Positions 8,395 to 14,162 of a stretch of 16,597 nucleotides of DNA are shown here, piece after piece. The stretch is from Rickettsiales bacterium. Its GTDB lineage: Bacteria; Pseudomonadota; Alphaproteobacteria; Rs-D84. The notes under the pieces are model-generated. The model made no database searches and was not told the DNA's origin. It was given only the letters and a program-made list of their open reading frames with translations. The number at the start of each line of letters is the position of its first letter. The first letter of the stretch is position 1. Location: positions 1 through 16,597 of the forward strand of contig JAIRLB010000045.1 of NCBI GenBank assembly GCA_031259745.1. Reading direction: 5' to 3'. Position numbers and translations under genes: made by a program.

Positions 8395-8516
8395 CGTTAT
8401 CCCCGCGAAGGCAGAAATGACAGGAATAAGTTGGGCGCGGGAACCGCGCCCCTACAAGTCTGCTTCCTTATTAATTTGCAAAGATTTCCCTGGCGGCTGC
8501 GCATCAAAGTGCAGCC
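8395..8516. repeat. Intergenic hairpin repeats between the Cys-rich and Fic genes
   Basis: This divergent intergenic region holds two hairpins. GGGCGCGG (8433-8440) and CCGCGCCC (8444-8451) form a perfect 8-bp stem with a 3-base loop. GGCTGC (8495-8500) and GCAGCC (8511-8516) form a second. The sequence just before, CCCCGCGAAGGCAGAAATGAC, resembles widespread proteobacterial dispersed repeats of the CCCGCGAA..GGAATGAC type. No T-tract follows, so these are not classical terminators. No gene is seen in 8285-8664. Confidence 0.4.
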
Positions 8517-8549
8517 TGAATGCGAAGCGTCGATTATTAGTATTATTCA

Positions 8550-8619
8550 ACGCATAAATTGCGTATATTATATTTGACTTTGCGTCAATTATAAGGCATA
8601 ATCTACGCAAATAATGCGT
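8550..8619 (+). promoter_or_regulatory. Fic gene promoter with three 5-5-5 palindromes
   Basis: TTGACT (8574-8579) and CATAAT (8597-8602) with a 17-base spacer make a good sigma70-like promoter. Three 15-bp palindromes, each with 5-bp arms and a 5-bp centre, lie across it: ACGCATAAATTGCGT (8550-8564), TTGACTTTGCGTCAA (8574-8588, covering the -35) and ACGCAAATAATGCGT (8605-8619, at the expected start of transcription). The first and third share identical arms ACGCA/TGCGT, and TGCGT also occurs inside the second. The layout suggests repression, perhaps by the Fic protein's own C-terminal helix-turn-helix region. Confidence 0.55.
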
Positions 8620-8664
8620 GTATTGTCACGGCGCGCTGAACAAATTCAGTCAAAGGCGGTAAAA

Positions 8665-9753
8665 ATGAAATATATTCATGAACATCTGGGATATCCAAAA
8701 TTTACTTGGGATAAAGATTTAATTATCGATCTTATGACAAGCGTATCTGTTTTGCAGGGGCGCATATTGGGCAAAATGCAGCAATTTGGGTTCGGCGTCC
8801 AACAAGAAGCAATGCTGAACGCCATGACCGAGGAAATTACCAAATCAAGCGAAATAGAAGGAGAAGCGTTAAACAGCGAGCAAGTCCGATCTTCGTTGGC
8901 AAGGCGACTGAATATAAATCTAGAGAAAGAAACAACCCCGCCGCACCATGTTGAAGGTGTTGTCGATGTTCTGATGGACGCCGTCCGCAATTACAAGGAT
9001 CCATTAACCGAAGATCGTCTGTTCGGATGGCATGGCGCGCTGTTTCCAACCGGACGAAGCGGATTATATAAAATTCGTGTGGCCGAGTTTAGGACTAATG
9101 AAATGCGGGTCGTTTCAAGCAATGGATTTCGCGACATGGTTCATTATGAGGCCCCAAAACCAAATGAAGTTCCCGGGCAAATGTTGGAATTCTTGCAGTG
9201 GCTGAATACGAATGGCAATGAAAATTCATTGCTGAAAGCGGCGCTGTCGCATCTGTGGTTTGTTATAATTCACCCATTTGACGACGGCAACGGGCGGCTT
9301 GCCCGAACCATTACGGAGATGATGCTTGCCCGCGCGGAAAATACAAATTTGCGGTTTTATTCCATGTCCGCGCAGATTCAGAAAGATAAAAAAGAGTATT
9401 ACCGCATTCTGGAACGAACAACAACCGGCGGACTGGATATAACGCCGTGGCTGGAATGGTTTTTGGAAACGCTTGGCCGCGCGATAACAGGCAGCGAAGA
9501 AATTATCGGAAAAGTTTTGAAGAAAGCGGCATTCTGGCAAAAAAACGCGGCGCAAATATCTAACAAAATTCAGCGGGAAATAATAAACCGCCTGTTTGAC
9601 GGGTTTATCGGCAATATGACATCCGGAAAAGTCGGAAAGATTTTTAAGATTTCCCATGATACGGCAGTGCGTTTGCTGAAAGACCTGGCATCAAAGGGTT
9701 TGTTGGAAATTCAGGGCGCCGGCCGCAACACTCACTATGTCCTGAAAGACTGA
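8665..9753 (+). CDS. Class II Fic family protein with DUF4172-like N-terminus and C-terminal wHTH
   Basis: 362 residues from ATG 8665, which has AGGCGG five bases upstream. An in-frame ATG at 8614 sits inside an operator-like palindrome almost at the predicted transcript start, and the family normally begins MKYIHEHLGYPKFTWD, so 8665 is chosen. The N-terminal ~80 residues are the DUF4172-type helical domain and carry the Fic inhibitory motif SSEIEG (61-66, pattern S/TxxxEG). The Fic core has the full active-site motif HPFDDGNGRLAR at 203-214, with catalytic His203 and the anion-binding Gly-Asn-Gly. Residues ~318-360 look like a winged helix (KIFKISHDTAVRLLKDLASKGLLEI). Fic proteins typically transfer AMP from ATP to target hydroxyl groups, and the intact inhibitory Glu implies self-inhibition. 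The target is unknown. The gene stands alone with its own promoter. Confidence 0.9.
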   Translation: MKYIHEHLGYPKFTWDKDLIIDLMTSVSVLQGRILGKMQQFGFGVQQEAMLNAMTEEITKSSEIEGEALNSEQVRSSLARRLNINLEKETTPPHHVEGVVDVLMDAVRNYKDPLTEDRLFGWHGALFPTGRSGLYKIRVAEFRTNEMRVVSSNGFRDMVHYEAPKPNEVPGQMLEFLQWLNTNGNENSLLKAALSHLWFVIIHPFDDGNGRLARTITEMMLARAENTNLRFYSMSAQIQKDKKEYYRILERTTTGGLDITPWLEWFLETLGRAITGSEEIIGKVLKKAAFWQKNAAQISNKIQREIINRLFDGFIGNMTSGKVGKIFKISHDTAVRLLKDLASKGLLEIQGAGRNTHYVLKD

Positions 9754-9845
9754 TTTGTAAAAATCTGCCATGGCGGAATAAGCATTATATGGAAACATGA
9801 CGTATTCGGCCCCGAAACGCTATTCTGTTTCGAGCCGGCATCCGG

Positions 9846-10004
9846 GTGAAAAATAGATATTTTTTGCACAGGCAAAATCCGCAGAAACCCGCGGATGACA
9901 AATGGCGGGCAAACGACGGATGGGTTGGAATACTTGACGACATTATTATCATTGCCGACACTTTAAGTCAAGATGATTGGAATTTAATAAATGATGCTAA
10001 ATAA
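9846..10004 (+). pseudogene. Possible gene remnant after the Fic gene
   Basis: In one frame from GTG 9846 to TAA 10002-10004 the last ~37 codons read like a real protein end: DDKWRANDGWVGILDD, a hydrophobic III stretch, then ADTLSQDDWNLINDAK. The part before it does not look coding and no start with a ribosome binding site is visible. It may be the 3' scrap of a small antitoxin-like or unknown gene. The rest of 9754-10022 holds a small hairpin, CGAAAC (9813-9818) with GTTTCG (9827-9832), and nothing else I recognise. Confidence 0.25.
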
Positions 10005-10022
10005 CTGCTATACTTTTTAAGT

Positions 10023-10075
10023 AAAACTTGTGCTAAGTTTTGTGTAAATTAGTCTTAAAATAGTTTTCTAATTTA
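10023..10075. promoter_or_regulatory. Two inverted repeats upstream of the NYN/RNA promoter
   Basis: AAAACTT-GTGCT-AAGTTTT (10023-10041) is a perfect 7-bp palindrome. It is followed directly by TAAATTAG (10045-10052) and CTAATTTA (10068-10075), perfect 8-bp arms whose 15-base loop holds AAAA-TAG-TTTT. They end five bases before the -35 box at 10080. Both are candidates for operator sites; AT-richness makes some chance symmetry possible. Confidence 0.4.
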
Positions 10076-10079
10076 CTGC

Positions 10080-10108
10080 TTGACAAAACAACATAAATAT
10101 ATTAAATT
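10080..10108 (+). promoter_or_regulatory. sigma70-like promoter upstream of the NYN gene
   Basis: TTGACA (10080-10085), a 17-base spacer, and TAAATT (10103-10108). The -35 is a full consensus. Transcription would start near 10115, about 77 bases before the NYN start codon, so that the transcript begins with the structured segment at 10115-10176. Confidence 0.55.
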
Positions 10109-10114
10109 AACAGG

Positions 10115-10176
10115 TGATTAATCGCTGCTGTAATTGGCAGTAGCTCCCGCCGAGCACTGGGCTCGGCATCTTTTTT
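10115..10176 (+). ncRNA. Candidate ~60-nt structured RNA or leader upstream of the NYN gene
   Basis: Starting after a consensus promoter, the segment folds by eye into two stems. Stem 1 is GCTGCTG (10124-10130) with CAGTAGC (10138-10144), seven pairs with one G-U, and loop TAATTGG. An unpaired TCCC follows. Stem 2 is GCCGAGC-ACTGG-GCTCGGC (10149-10167), and ATC plus six Ts end it like an intrinsic terminator. A competing pairing exists: GCTC at 10143-10146 with GAGC at 10152-10155. The unit is therefore either a free small RNA or an attenuator leader for the NYN gene, whose ATG is 15 bases beyond the T-run. No known RNA family is claimed. Confidence 0.5.
10149..10176 (+). terminator. Intrinsic terminator before the NYN gene
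   Basis: A perfect 7-bp GC-rich stem (GCCGAGC with GCTCGGC, loop ACTGG) is followed by ATC and TTTTTT at 10171-10176. It is oriented with the NYN gene and sits between that gene's only clear promoter and its start codon. Transcription into the gene must therefore read through. Confidence 0.7.
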
Positions 10177-10191
10177 GGATAAGGATTTAGT

Positions 10192-10854
10192 ATGAATAAA
10201 AGAAGAGTTGCTGTTTATATTGATGGATTTAATCTATTTCACAGCGCTCTGCAAAAAAACTTTTCAACTACTCCTATTGCAAAGCAAAGATGGCCGGAAT
10301 TAAGGTGGCTTGATTTGCGTAAACTGTCCCTAAATTTTATAAATCCCAAAACGGAAAACCTTCTAAATGTTTACTACTTTTCCGCACCTATTGCTTGGAA
10401 GCCAGCTAAGGCTAATAAGCATAAAGAATATATGAATGCCCTAAGAACTGTTGGCGTAGAGATAATTTTAGGACAATTTAAGGAAAAAGACAGAACTTGT
10501 CCGAATTGCAAGAAACCTTATAAGGCTCACGAAGAAAAAGAAACCGATATAAATATTGCCATATCCATACTTTCTGACGCCATTCAAGATAAATTTGATA
10601 CCGCGTTAATTTTATCGGGTGACAGTGATTTGGCCCCGGTTATAACAAAGTTAAAAAAGTTATTTCCTACAAAAAAAGTAGGCATTATACTCCCGCCATA
10701 TCAATATGGCGCCGAATTGGTAGACAAGGCGGATTATGCTAAGAAAATTCATAAAAGCAATCTCCGCAGATCTTTATTGCCTTCATCTATAAAATATTTA
10801 GGAATAGTTATCAACGCGCCAAATGGGTGGTTGCCGTCAAATATTGACCCATAA
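10192..10854 (+). CDS. NYN (PIN-like/LabA-DUF88) domain protein, predicted RNase
   Basis: 220 residues. VAVYIDGFNLF at 6-16 is the opening NYN motif with Asp11 and Asn14. EKETDINIAISILSDA (115-130) supplies the central acidic residue Asp119. ALILSGDSDLAPVI (138-151) supplies Asp144 and Asp146. VGIILPP and ADYAKKI follow as expected. Together these give the acidic metal-binding site of PIN-like nucleases. A CPNC pair at 103-106, with His113 nearby, could bind zinc. NYN proteins are predicted or shown to be RNA-processing nucleases. The ATG is preceded by AAGGA (10181-10185). Base composition is visibly more AT-rich than the genes to the left, suggesting transfer. It follows a structured RNA candidate with its own terminator, which could be its substrate, regulator or antitoxin (inference). 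Confidence 0.85.
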   Translation: MNKRRVAVYIDGFNLFHSALQKNFSTTPIAKQRWPELRWLDLRKLSLNFINPKTENLLNVYYFSAPIAWKPAKANKHKEYMNALRTVGVEIILGQFKEKDRTCPNCKKPYKAHEEKETDINIAISILSDAIQDKFDTALILSGDSDLAPVITKLKKLFPTKKVGIILPPYQYGAELVDKADYAKKIHKSNLRRSLLPSSIKYLGIVINAPNGWLPSNIDP

Positions 10855-10926
10855 ATCGCACATTATAGAAAGCACATATATTTCGGGTATTCTCCCATGC
10901 TTCTTTGATCGCCAGCTGAATTAGCA

Positions 10927-11046
10927 TTATATGAATTGTTTGAAAACGGCGGGATTGAGCCGAAACAAAAGGTATTAAAGCCAGTGTTCGGGGGCATCCC
11001 GGCATTGCCGGCAAACGACAATCTAAAACTCCGTGCGGTGGCATAA
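10927..11046 (+). repeat. ANDN element, partial 3' copy after the NYN gene
   Basis: Seventy-odd bases after the NYN stop, an unanchored open frame reads ALYELFENGG, IEPKQKVLKP, then VFGGIPALPANDNLKLRAVA-stop (TAA 11044-11046). The last ~20 residues match the ends of the elements at 13507-13779 and 14285-14436, and of the inverted copy at 13363-13514. DNA similarity to the 14436 copy continues past the stop codon into CTTGACTT. There is no start codon or ribosome binding site, so it is a fragment. The protein family is not recognised. Confidence 0.6.
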
Positions 11047-11054
11047 ATTTCTGC

Positions 11055-11083
11055 TTGACTTCCTGCTAAGGATGGGTTATATA
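11055..11083 (+). promoter_or_regulatory. Promoter-like sequence just after the ANDN fragment
   Basis: TTGACT (11055-11060), 17 bases, TATATA (11078-11083). The -35 lies nine bases after the element's stop codon and matches the arrangement upstream of the DUF3800 gene at 14440. Here no convincing gene follows on this strand: the short frame from ATG 11085 does not look coding. It may be an orphaned promoter from a lost gene. Confidence 0.35.
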
Positions 11084-11190
11084 TATGAGTATAAATGGAC
11101 TGGGGATTCTCGGTCGGCGGCCCGCGAAAGCAGACCGCTTCTTTTATTCCGACAATATCACCGGTGATTTCTCACAAAGCTTTCCGCTGA

Positions 11191-11430
11191 TTATGTCCCA
11201 CGCGCGGTTGGATTGCCCCGGATGCAGAAGGTGTATTCCACTATTATTTGAGGGAACGAGTCCTTAAATTCCTGATCGGGGGCGTTATAGTAAATATTCA
11301 TCAATATATCACGACATTCTTCATATGTTCGTTTGCCGTAGGGTGGATCGTTGGTTGCGGTGCTTCTGAAAAGTTCCGCAATATCCTTTACCACCGATGC
11401 AATTTCATCCCAAGTCATGTCTAATTCCAT
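11191..11430 (-). CDS. Small hypothetical protein or gene fragment
   Basis: 79 residues beginning MELDMTWDEIASVVKDIAEL and containing YGKRTYEECRDILMNIYY and DSFPQIIVEYTF. The amphipathic helices and charged composition look like real protein, unlike the surrounding frames. The last residues (RGNPTARGT) look non-coding, so the 3' end may be lost or shifted. No Shine-Dalgarno is visible, and a hairpin (11436-11453) lies directly upstream on the minus strand. A second in-frame ATG is four codons in. I do not recognise the family. Confidence 0.4.
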   Translation of the reverse strand: MELDMTWDEIASVVKDIAELFRSTATNDPPYGKRTYEECRDILMNIYYNAPDQEFKDSFPQIIVEYTFCIRGNPTARGT

Positions 11431-11435
11431 CTGTT

Positions 11436-11453
11436 GCCGAGATCTGACTCGGC
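11436..11453. repeat. GCCGAG/CTCGGC hairpin
   Basis: GCCGAG-ATCTGA-CTCGGC, a perfect 6-bp stem, is followed on the plus strand by TTGTTT. Its arms are the same as the core of the terminator stem at 10149-10167. On the plus strand it could be a weak terminator. For the minus-strand frame starting at 11430 it would lie in the leader. Confidence 0.4.
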
Positions 11454-11547
11454 TTGTTTATCTGCTCGAAAATATACAGTATTAGTAACACAGAAATCAA
11501 GGTTTGATCTACATGAATTTGCCGATATTGCGATATTTCAAATCATT

Positions 11548-11719
11548 CCCTGTTTTGATAGGATAGGTTCCATGATATTGAAAATAAATTCCCTGTTATT
11601 TTACGGGAATTTTATTGGCTTTTGATGAAAATTTGTTAGAATTCCGGTGTGTTCAAATGGCATTTTGAGGCGTGAGTGTATCAAAAAACACAAATTTCCC
11701 TGTAAATACCCTGTTATTT
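11548..11719. other. Decayed region with repeated CCCTGT(T) motifs
   Basis: CCCTGTTTT (11548-11556), CCCTGTTATT (11591-11600), CCCTGT (11698-11703) and CCCTGTTATTT (11709-11719) recur in AT-rich sequence without a convincing gene. The middle copy is part of a small inverted repeat with ACGGGAAT. Similar CCCTGTTATTT-rich stretches are familiar from degenerate mobile-element borders in Alphaproteobacteria; that link is from memory and is unverified. No RNA gene is seen in 11454-11671. Confidence 0.25.
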
Positions 11720-11998
11720 GGTATTCTTGGGATAGGTATACTGCACCTTGTTACTCGTCGACCAATATCTGACATTCAAAACATTGGGGGGGGCGAGCCG
11801 TCAAAGTTCGGCTCGGAAAAAGACCGACTAAAGCTTCAATTCATGATGGGTGACGAGGAATGTAGGACTTTTACGGACAGTCAGGTGCCGATAGATCAAT
11901 TCCGGCAGCTTAAAGACCATCTGCCGTTCGTCGCGGCGATCACAAAAATCAACAAATATTATACCTTGGCAGATAATGAGTCCGGGACAACGCCTTAA
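11672..11998 (+). CDS. Doubtful ORF, possibly a gene fragment
   Basis: The open frame runs 108 codons from an ATG at 11672 with no clear ribosome binding site. The first half crosses the CCCTGT repeats and a hairpin (CGAGCCG 11794-11800, CGGCTCG 11809-11815) and does not look like protein. The second half, from about 11820, reads DRLKLQFMMGDEECRTF and then VPIDQFRQLKDHLPFVAAIT, with plausible composition. It may be the remnant of an older gene. No family is recognised. Confidence 0.25.
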   Translation: MSVSKNTNFPVNTLLFGILGIGILHLVTRRPISDIQNIGGGEPSKFGSEKDRLKLQFMMGDEECRTFTDSQVPIDQFRQLKDHLPFVAAITKINKYYTLADNESGTTP

Positions 11999-12022
11999 AA
12001 TACCCTCATATTTGCTTTTATG

Positions 12023-12086
12023 TTTTTCCGAATATAGTCGGAAAAAATGTTTGATTTTATCTTTTTTCCGATTATAATATGGAAAA
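12023..12086 (+). promoter_or_regulatory. Palindromic operator/promoter of the AAA_14 ATPase gene
   Basis: TTTTTCCGA (12023-12031) and TCGGAAAAA (12038-12046) are perfect 9-bp arms around a 6-bp AT centre. A degenerate second copy follows: TTTTCC (12064-12069) and GGAAAA (12081-12086), with TATAAT (12073-12078) in its centre. TTGATT (12051-12056) lies 16 bases upstream as a possible -35. TATAAT as the -10 would leave a very short leader of about 11 bases. A symmetric repressor site over the promoter is the simple reading. Confidence 0.45.
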
Positions 12087-12095
12087 GGAGTAAAA

Positions 12096-13340
12096 ATGGC
12101 ATTGATAAACAGGTCAGAATACCTTGAGAAACTTAAAATCTTGCGAGATAAGCAGGACTTGGTAAAAGTGATAACCGGGGCCAGAAGGTGCGGGAAATCT
12201 GTTCTGCTGGAACTATTTCAAAATTATTTGAAAACAACAGGCATCGCCGATGCTCAGGTAATCTCCATAAATTTTGAAGATTTGATAAATGACGAATTGA
12301 GAGATTATAAAAAACTGCACCAGCATATAATGAAATTGATCCAATCCGACAAAATGACCTATGTGTTTCTCGATGAAGTACAGCTGGTAGAAAACTGGAT
12401 AAAGGCGGTAAATTCTCTGAGGATAAAAAAAGGTGTTGATGTTTATGTCACAGGATCAAATGCCAATATGATGAGCGGCGATCTGAACAATGAATTCGGC
12501 GGCCGCTGGATGGAAATAAAAATGCTTCCGCTGTCGTTCAAAGAGTATGCTCAAGGAAATATCCGATCGGGCAAGCCTTTATCCGATGTATACGAGCGGT
12601 ATATAACTGAAAGCGGATTTCCGCAAACCGTGGAGTTTGGCGGCGACCAGCGGATCATCGGCGATTATCTGCGCGACACCGTATTTCTGAATGCGATCCA
12701 GAGGGATATAATAGGCAAATATAAATTGCCGGATGCCACAAAATTAAATGATACGGCTCGTTTTGTATTTGATAACATGGGGCGTCCAACCTCTCTATTG
12801 TCAATAGAAAAGGGATTGGGGCAATCAGGGCGAAAAGTGGACGCCGATACCGTTGGGAATTATATTAAATGGCTGCAGGACTGTTTCATGCTGTACAAGT
12901 GCGAGCGGTATGACATAAAGGGTCGTCAGCTTTTATCAACCAATGCAAAATACTATGTGGTGGATTGCGGATTGCGGTATGCTCTGCTGGGGCATCGGGA
13001 CACTGACATAGGGCGCACATTGGAAAATGTAGTGTATCTTGAGTTGCTTCGCAGGGGGTATAAAGTTTACGCTGGAAAAATAAACAAGAAAAAAGAGATA
13101 GACGGCGAGGAAGTTGCGCTAGAAGTTGATTTTGTTGCAGAAAAAGACGGTGAAAAAGAATACTATCAGGTTTCCCGCTCTATTATTGAAGAAAAAACCA
13201 TGAAACGGGAATATGCTTCGCTTGAAGAAATCAAAGACGGGTACCCAAGATATTTGCTTACAATGGATGCGCGCGGCGGGGGGCAGGGAAGCATAAAACG
13301 GTTGAATGCGCTGGATTGGTTGCTGGGAACGGCAAACTAA
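12096..13340 (+). CDS. ATP-binding protein, AAA_14 + DUF4143
   Basis: 414 residues, the normal length for this family. The Walker A motif GARRCGKS is at 28-35, Walker B YVFLDEVQ at 89-96, and the sensor-like VTGSNANM at 118-125. GRWMEIKMLPLSFKEYAQG (136-154) is the typical AAA_14 block, followed by FPQTVE and IQRDIIGKY. The C-terminal half is DUF4143. It ends in a nuclease-like fold with ENVVYLELLRRGYKVY, ALEVDFVAE and YYQVS, the shape of a PD-(D/E)xK core. AGGAG (12086-12090) is five bases before the ATG. Members are widespread in gut bacteria and of unknown biological role. The protein ends LDWLLGTAN directly before an inverted copy of the ANDN element. Confidence 0.9.
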   Translation: MALINRSEYLEKLKILRDKQDLVKVITGARRCGKSVLLELFQNYLKTTGIADAQVISINFEDLINDELRDYKKLHQHIMKLIQSDKMTYVFLDEVQLVENWIKAVNSLRIKKGVDVYVTGSNANMMSGDLNNEFGGRWMEIKMLPLSFKEYAQGNIRSGKPLSDVYERYITESGFPQTVEFGGDQRIIGDYLRDTVFLNAIQRDIIGKYKLPDATKLNDTARFVFDNMGRPTSLLSIEKGLGQSGRKVDADTVGNYIKWLQDCFMLYKCERYDIKGRQLLSTNAKYYVVDCGLRYALLGHRDTDIGRTLENVVYLELLRRGYKVYAGKINKKKEIDGEEVALEVDFVAEKDGEKEYYQVSRSIIEEKTMKREYASLEEIKDGYPRYLLTMDARGGGQGSIKRLNALDWLLGTAN

Positions 13341-13362
13341 TTCAGATTCAGGCTTTAATAAA

Positions 13363-13514
13363 TTATGCCGCCATGCGCAATTTTGTATTGTCATTGGCAA
13401 TGGATGGCGGCATGGATCCGAATACGGCGAAATATTCTTTGATCTGCGGCCATAATGCGGTAGAATTAAAGAAATTGGCGAGCGCACAGGTTCTAGAATC
13501 ATCATGTCTCGCCG
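13363..13514 (-). repeat. ANDN element, inverted 3' copy after the ATPase
   Basis: A 152-bp sequence on the minus strand, 22 bases after the ATPase stop. It pairs with the equally long 14285-14436 on the plus strand. The outer 70 bases (13445-13514 and 14285-14354) are identical by eye, and the rest is diverged. Read on the minus strand it ends LWPQIKEYFAVFG, then ANDNTKLRMAA-stop (13363-13365). It carries the same one-base frame break, relative to 13507-13779, as its partner, so the two were copied as DNA after the break. Confidence 0.8.
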
Positions 13515-13779
13515 CGGGTTCTTGAAAAATATTTTTAGAACCTTGGAGATTCGGGATGGAAAGCTTGGATTTTCGCTGCATCCCATATTCGCCAGCCTGA
13601 AAAAACTCGCAATCGTATCAAATGGTGGGCAAAACGGGGCGATTTTAGAACCGCGCCAAGTCGCCGATATGTGTGATATTGCCACTTTGCGGCATGAAAT
13701 CAAGGAATATCTCGCCATATTCGGTGGCATTCCGGTATTGCCGGCAAACGACAATATCAAACTGCGCGTGGCGGCATAA
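13507..13779 (+). repeat. ANDN element, most intact direct copy
   Basis: One open frame reads SRRGFLKNIFRTLEI, then LHPIFASLKKLA, GAILEPRQVADM, LRHEIKEYLAIFGG and PANDNIKLRVAA-stop. It is homologous over its length to 14163-14436, and its 3' half to 13363-13514. It starts back to back with the inverted copy. TTTTAGAACC occurs twice in it. The frame has a possible ATG at 13504 but no ribosome binding site. It is either the 3' end of a gene that has been multiplied or a dispersed coding-type repeat. No known domain is recognised. Confidence 0.65.
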
Positions 13780-13866
13780 CCTAACTTATTGAATATGAAA
13801 TGCTATAAAAAATGAATAAAACCGCAAGAATTTCTGGATAAACAACTTATACATATAGACGCCTCG

Positions 13867-13924
13867 TACTTTACATTTAAGTTTCTTGCTACTTTACATT
13901 TAGACACATTTCTACTTTACATTT
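13867..13924 (+). repeat. Three TACTTTACATTT direct repeats, 23-bp period (iteron-like)
   Basis: TACTTTACATTT occurs exactly at 13867-13878, 13890-13901 and 13913-13924, each 23 bp after the last. The second and third continue as AGACAC and GGACAT. A degenerate fourth copy with one inserted base precedes them at 13845-13860 (ACTTATACATATAGAC). The array ends 18 bases before the start codon of the truncated ATPase. Equal spacing near two helical turns suggests cooperative protein binding, as at iterons or multi-site operators. No replication gene is nearby, so transcription control is more likely than an origin. Confidence 0.65.
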
Positions 13925-13942
13925 GGACATGATCGTGCAATT

Positions 13943-14162
13943 ATGTTTTCAATGAATCAAATGGCCGAAGAATATAAAAGGTGGCAAATCGAAAACACGC
14001 GAAAGGCGTTAAAAAACCGGCGCGTAGTGGCCGTGTCCGGCGCGCGTCAAACCGGCAAGACCACTTTGACGCGGCAGGTCGGCGGATATGCCGATGAATT
14101 TGCGTTTTTGATGCGGAAAACTGCAGAAATGCCAGATGGGGATGAAAAAAGTTCTAAAATCG
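13943..14162 (+). pseudogene. Truncated AAA_14/DUF4143 ATPase, N-terminal part only
   Basis: Starting at ATG 13943, or the in-frame ATG 13961 (MAEEYKRW, a more typical family start), the frame reads RRVVAVSGARQTGKTTLTRQV with Walker A GARQTGKT at residues 33-40. After about residue 55 the ATPase homology stops. The frame runs through unrelated sequence into an ANDN element and ends at 14416 in a frame different from the element's own end. Walker B, sensor and DUF4143 parts are missing, so the ATPase is dead. The likely cause is insertion of, or recombination at, the element. There is no clear Shine-Dalgarno sequence. Confidence 0.7.

Noticed and set aside
8614..8664. ATG at 8614 as the Fic start
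   Set aside because: It lies in a palindrome at the predicted transcript start with no ribosome binding site; ATG 8665 has AGGCGG upstream and matches the family N-terminus.
10811..11044. Minus-strand 77-codon frame after the NYN gene
   Set aside because: It mirrors the ANDN fragment and the NYN 3' end, has no ribosome binding site and no protein-like pattern except a short stretch.
13867..13924. CRISPR array
   Set aside because: The repeat is only 12 bp and the intervals 11 bp, far too short for repeat-spacer units; iteron-like sites fit better.
13867..13942. Plasmid or phage replication origin
   Set aside because: Direct repeats alone are suggestive, but no Rep gene, DnaA box cluster or clear AT-rich unwinding element accompanies them in the window.
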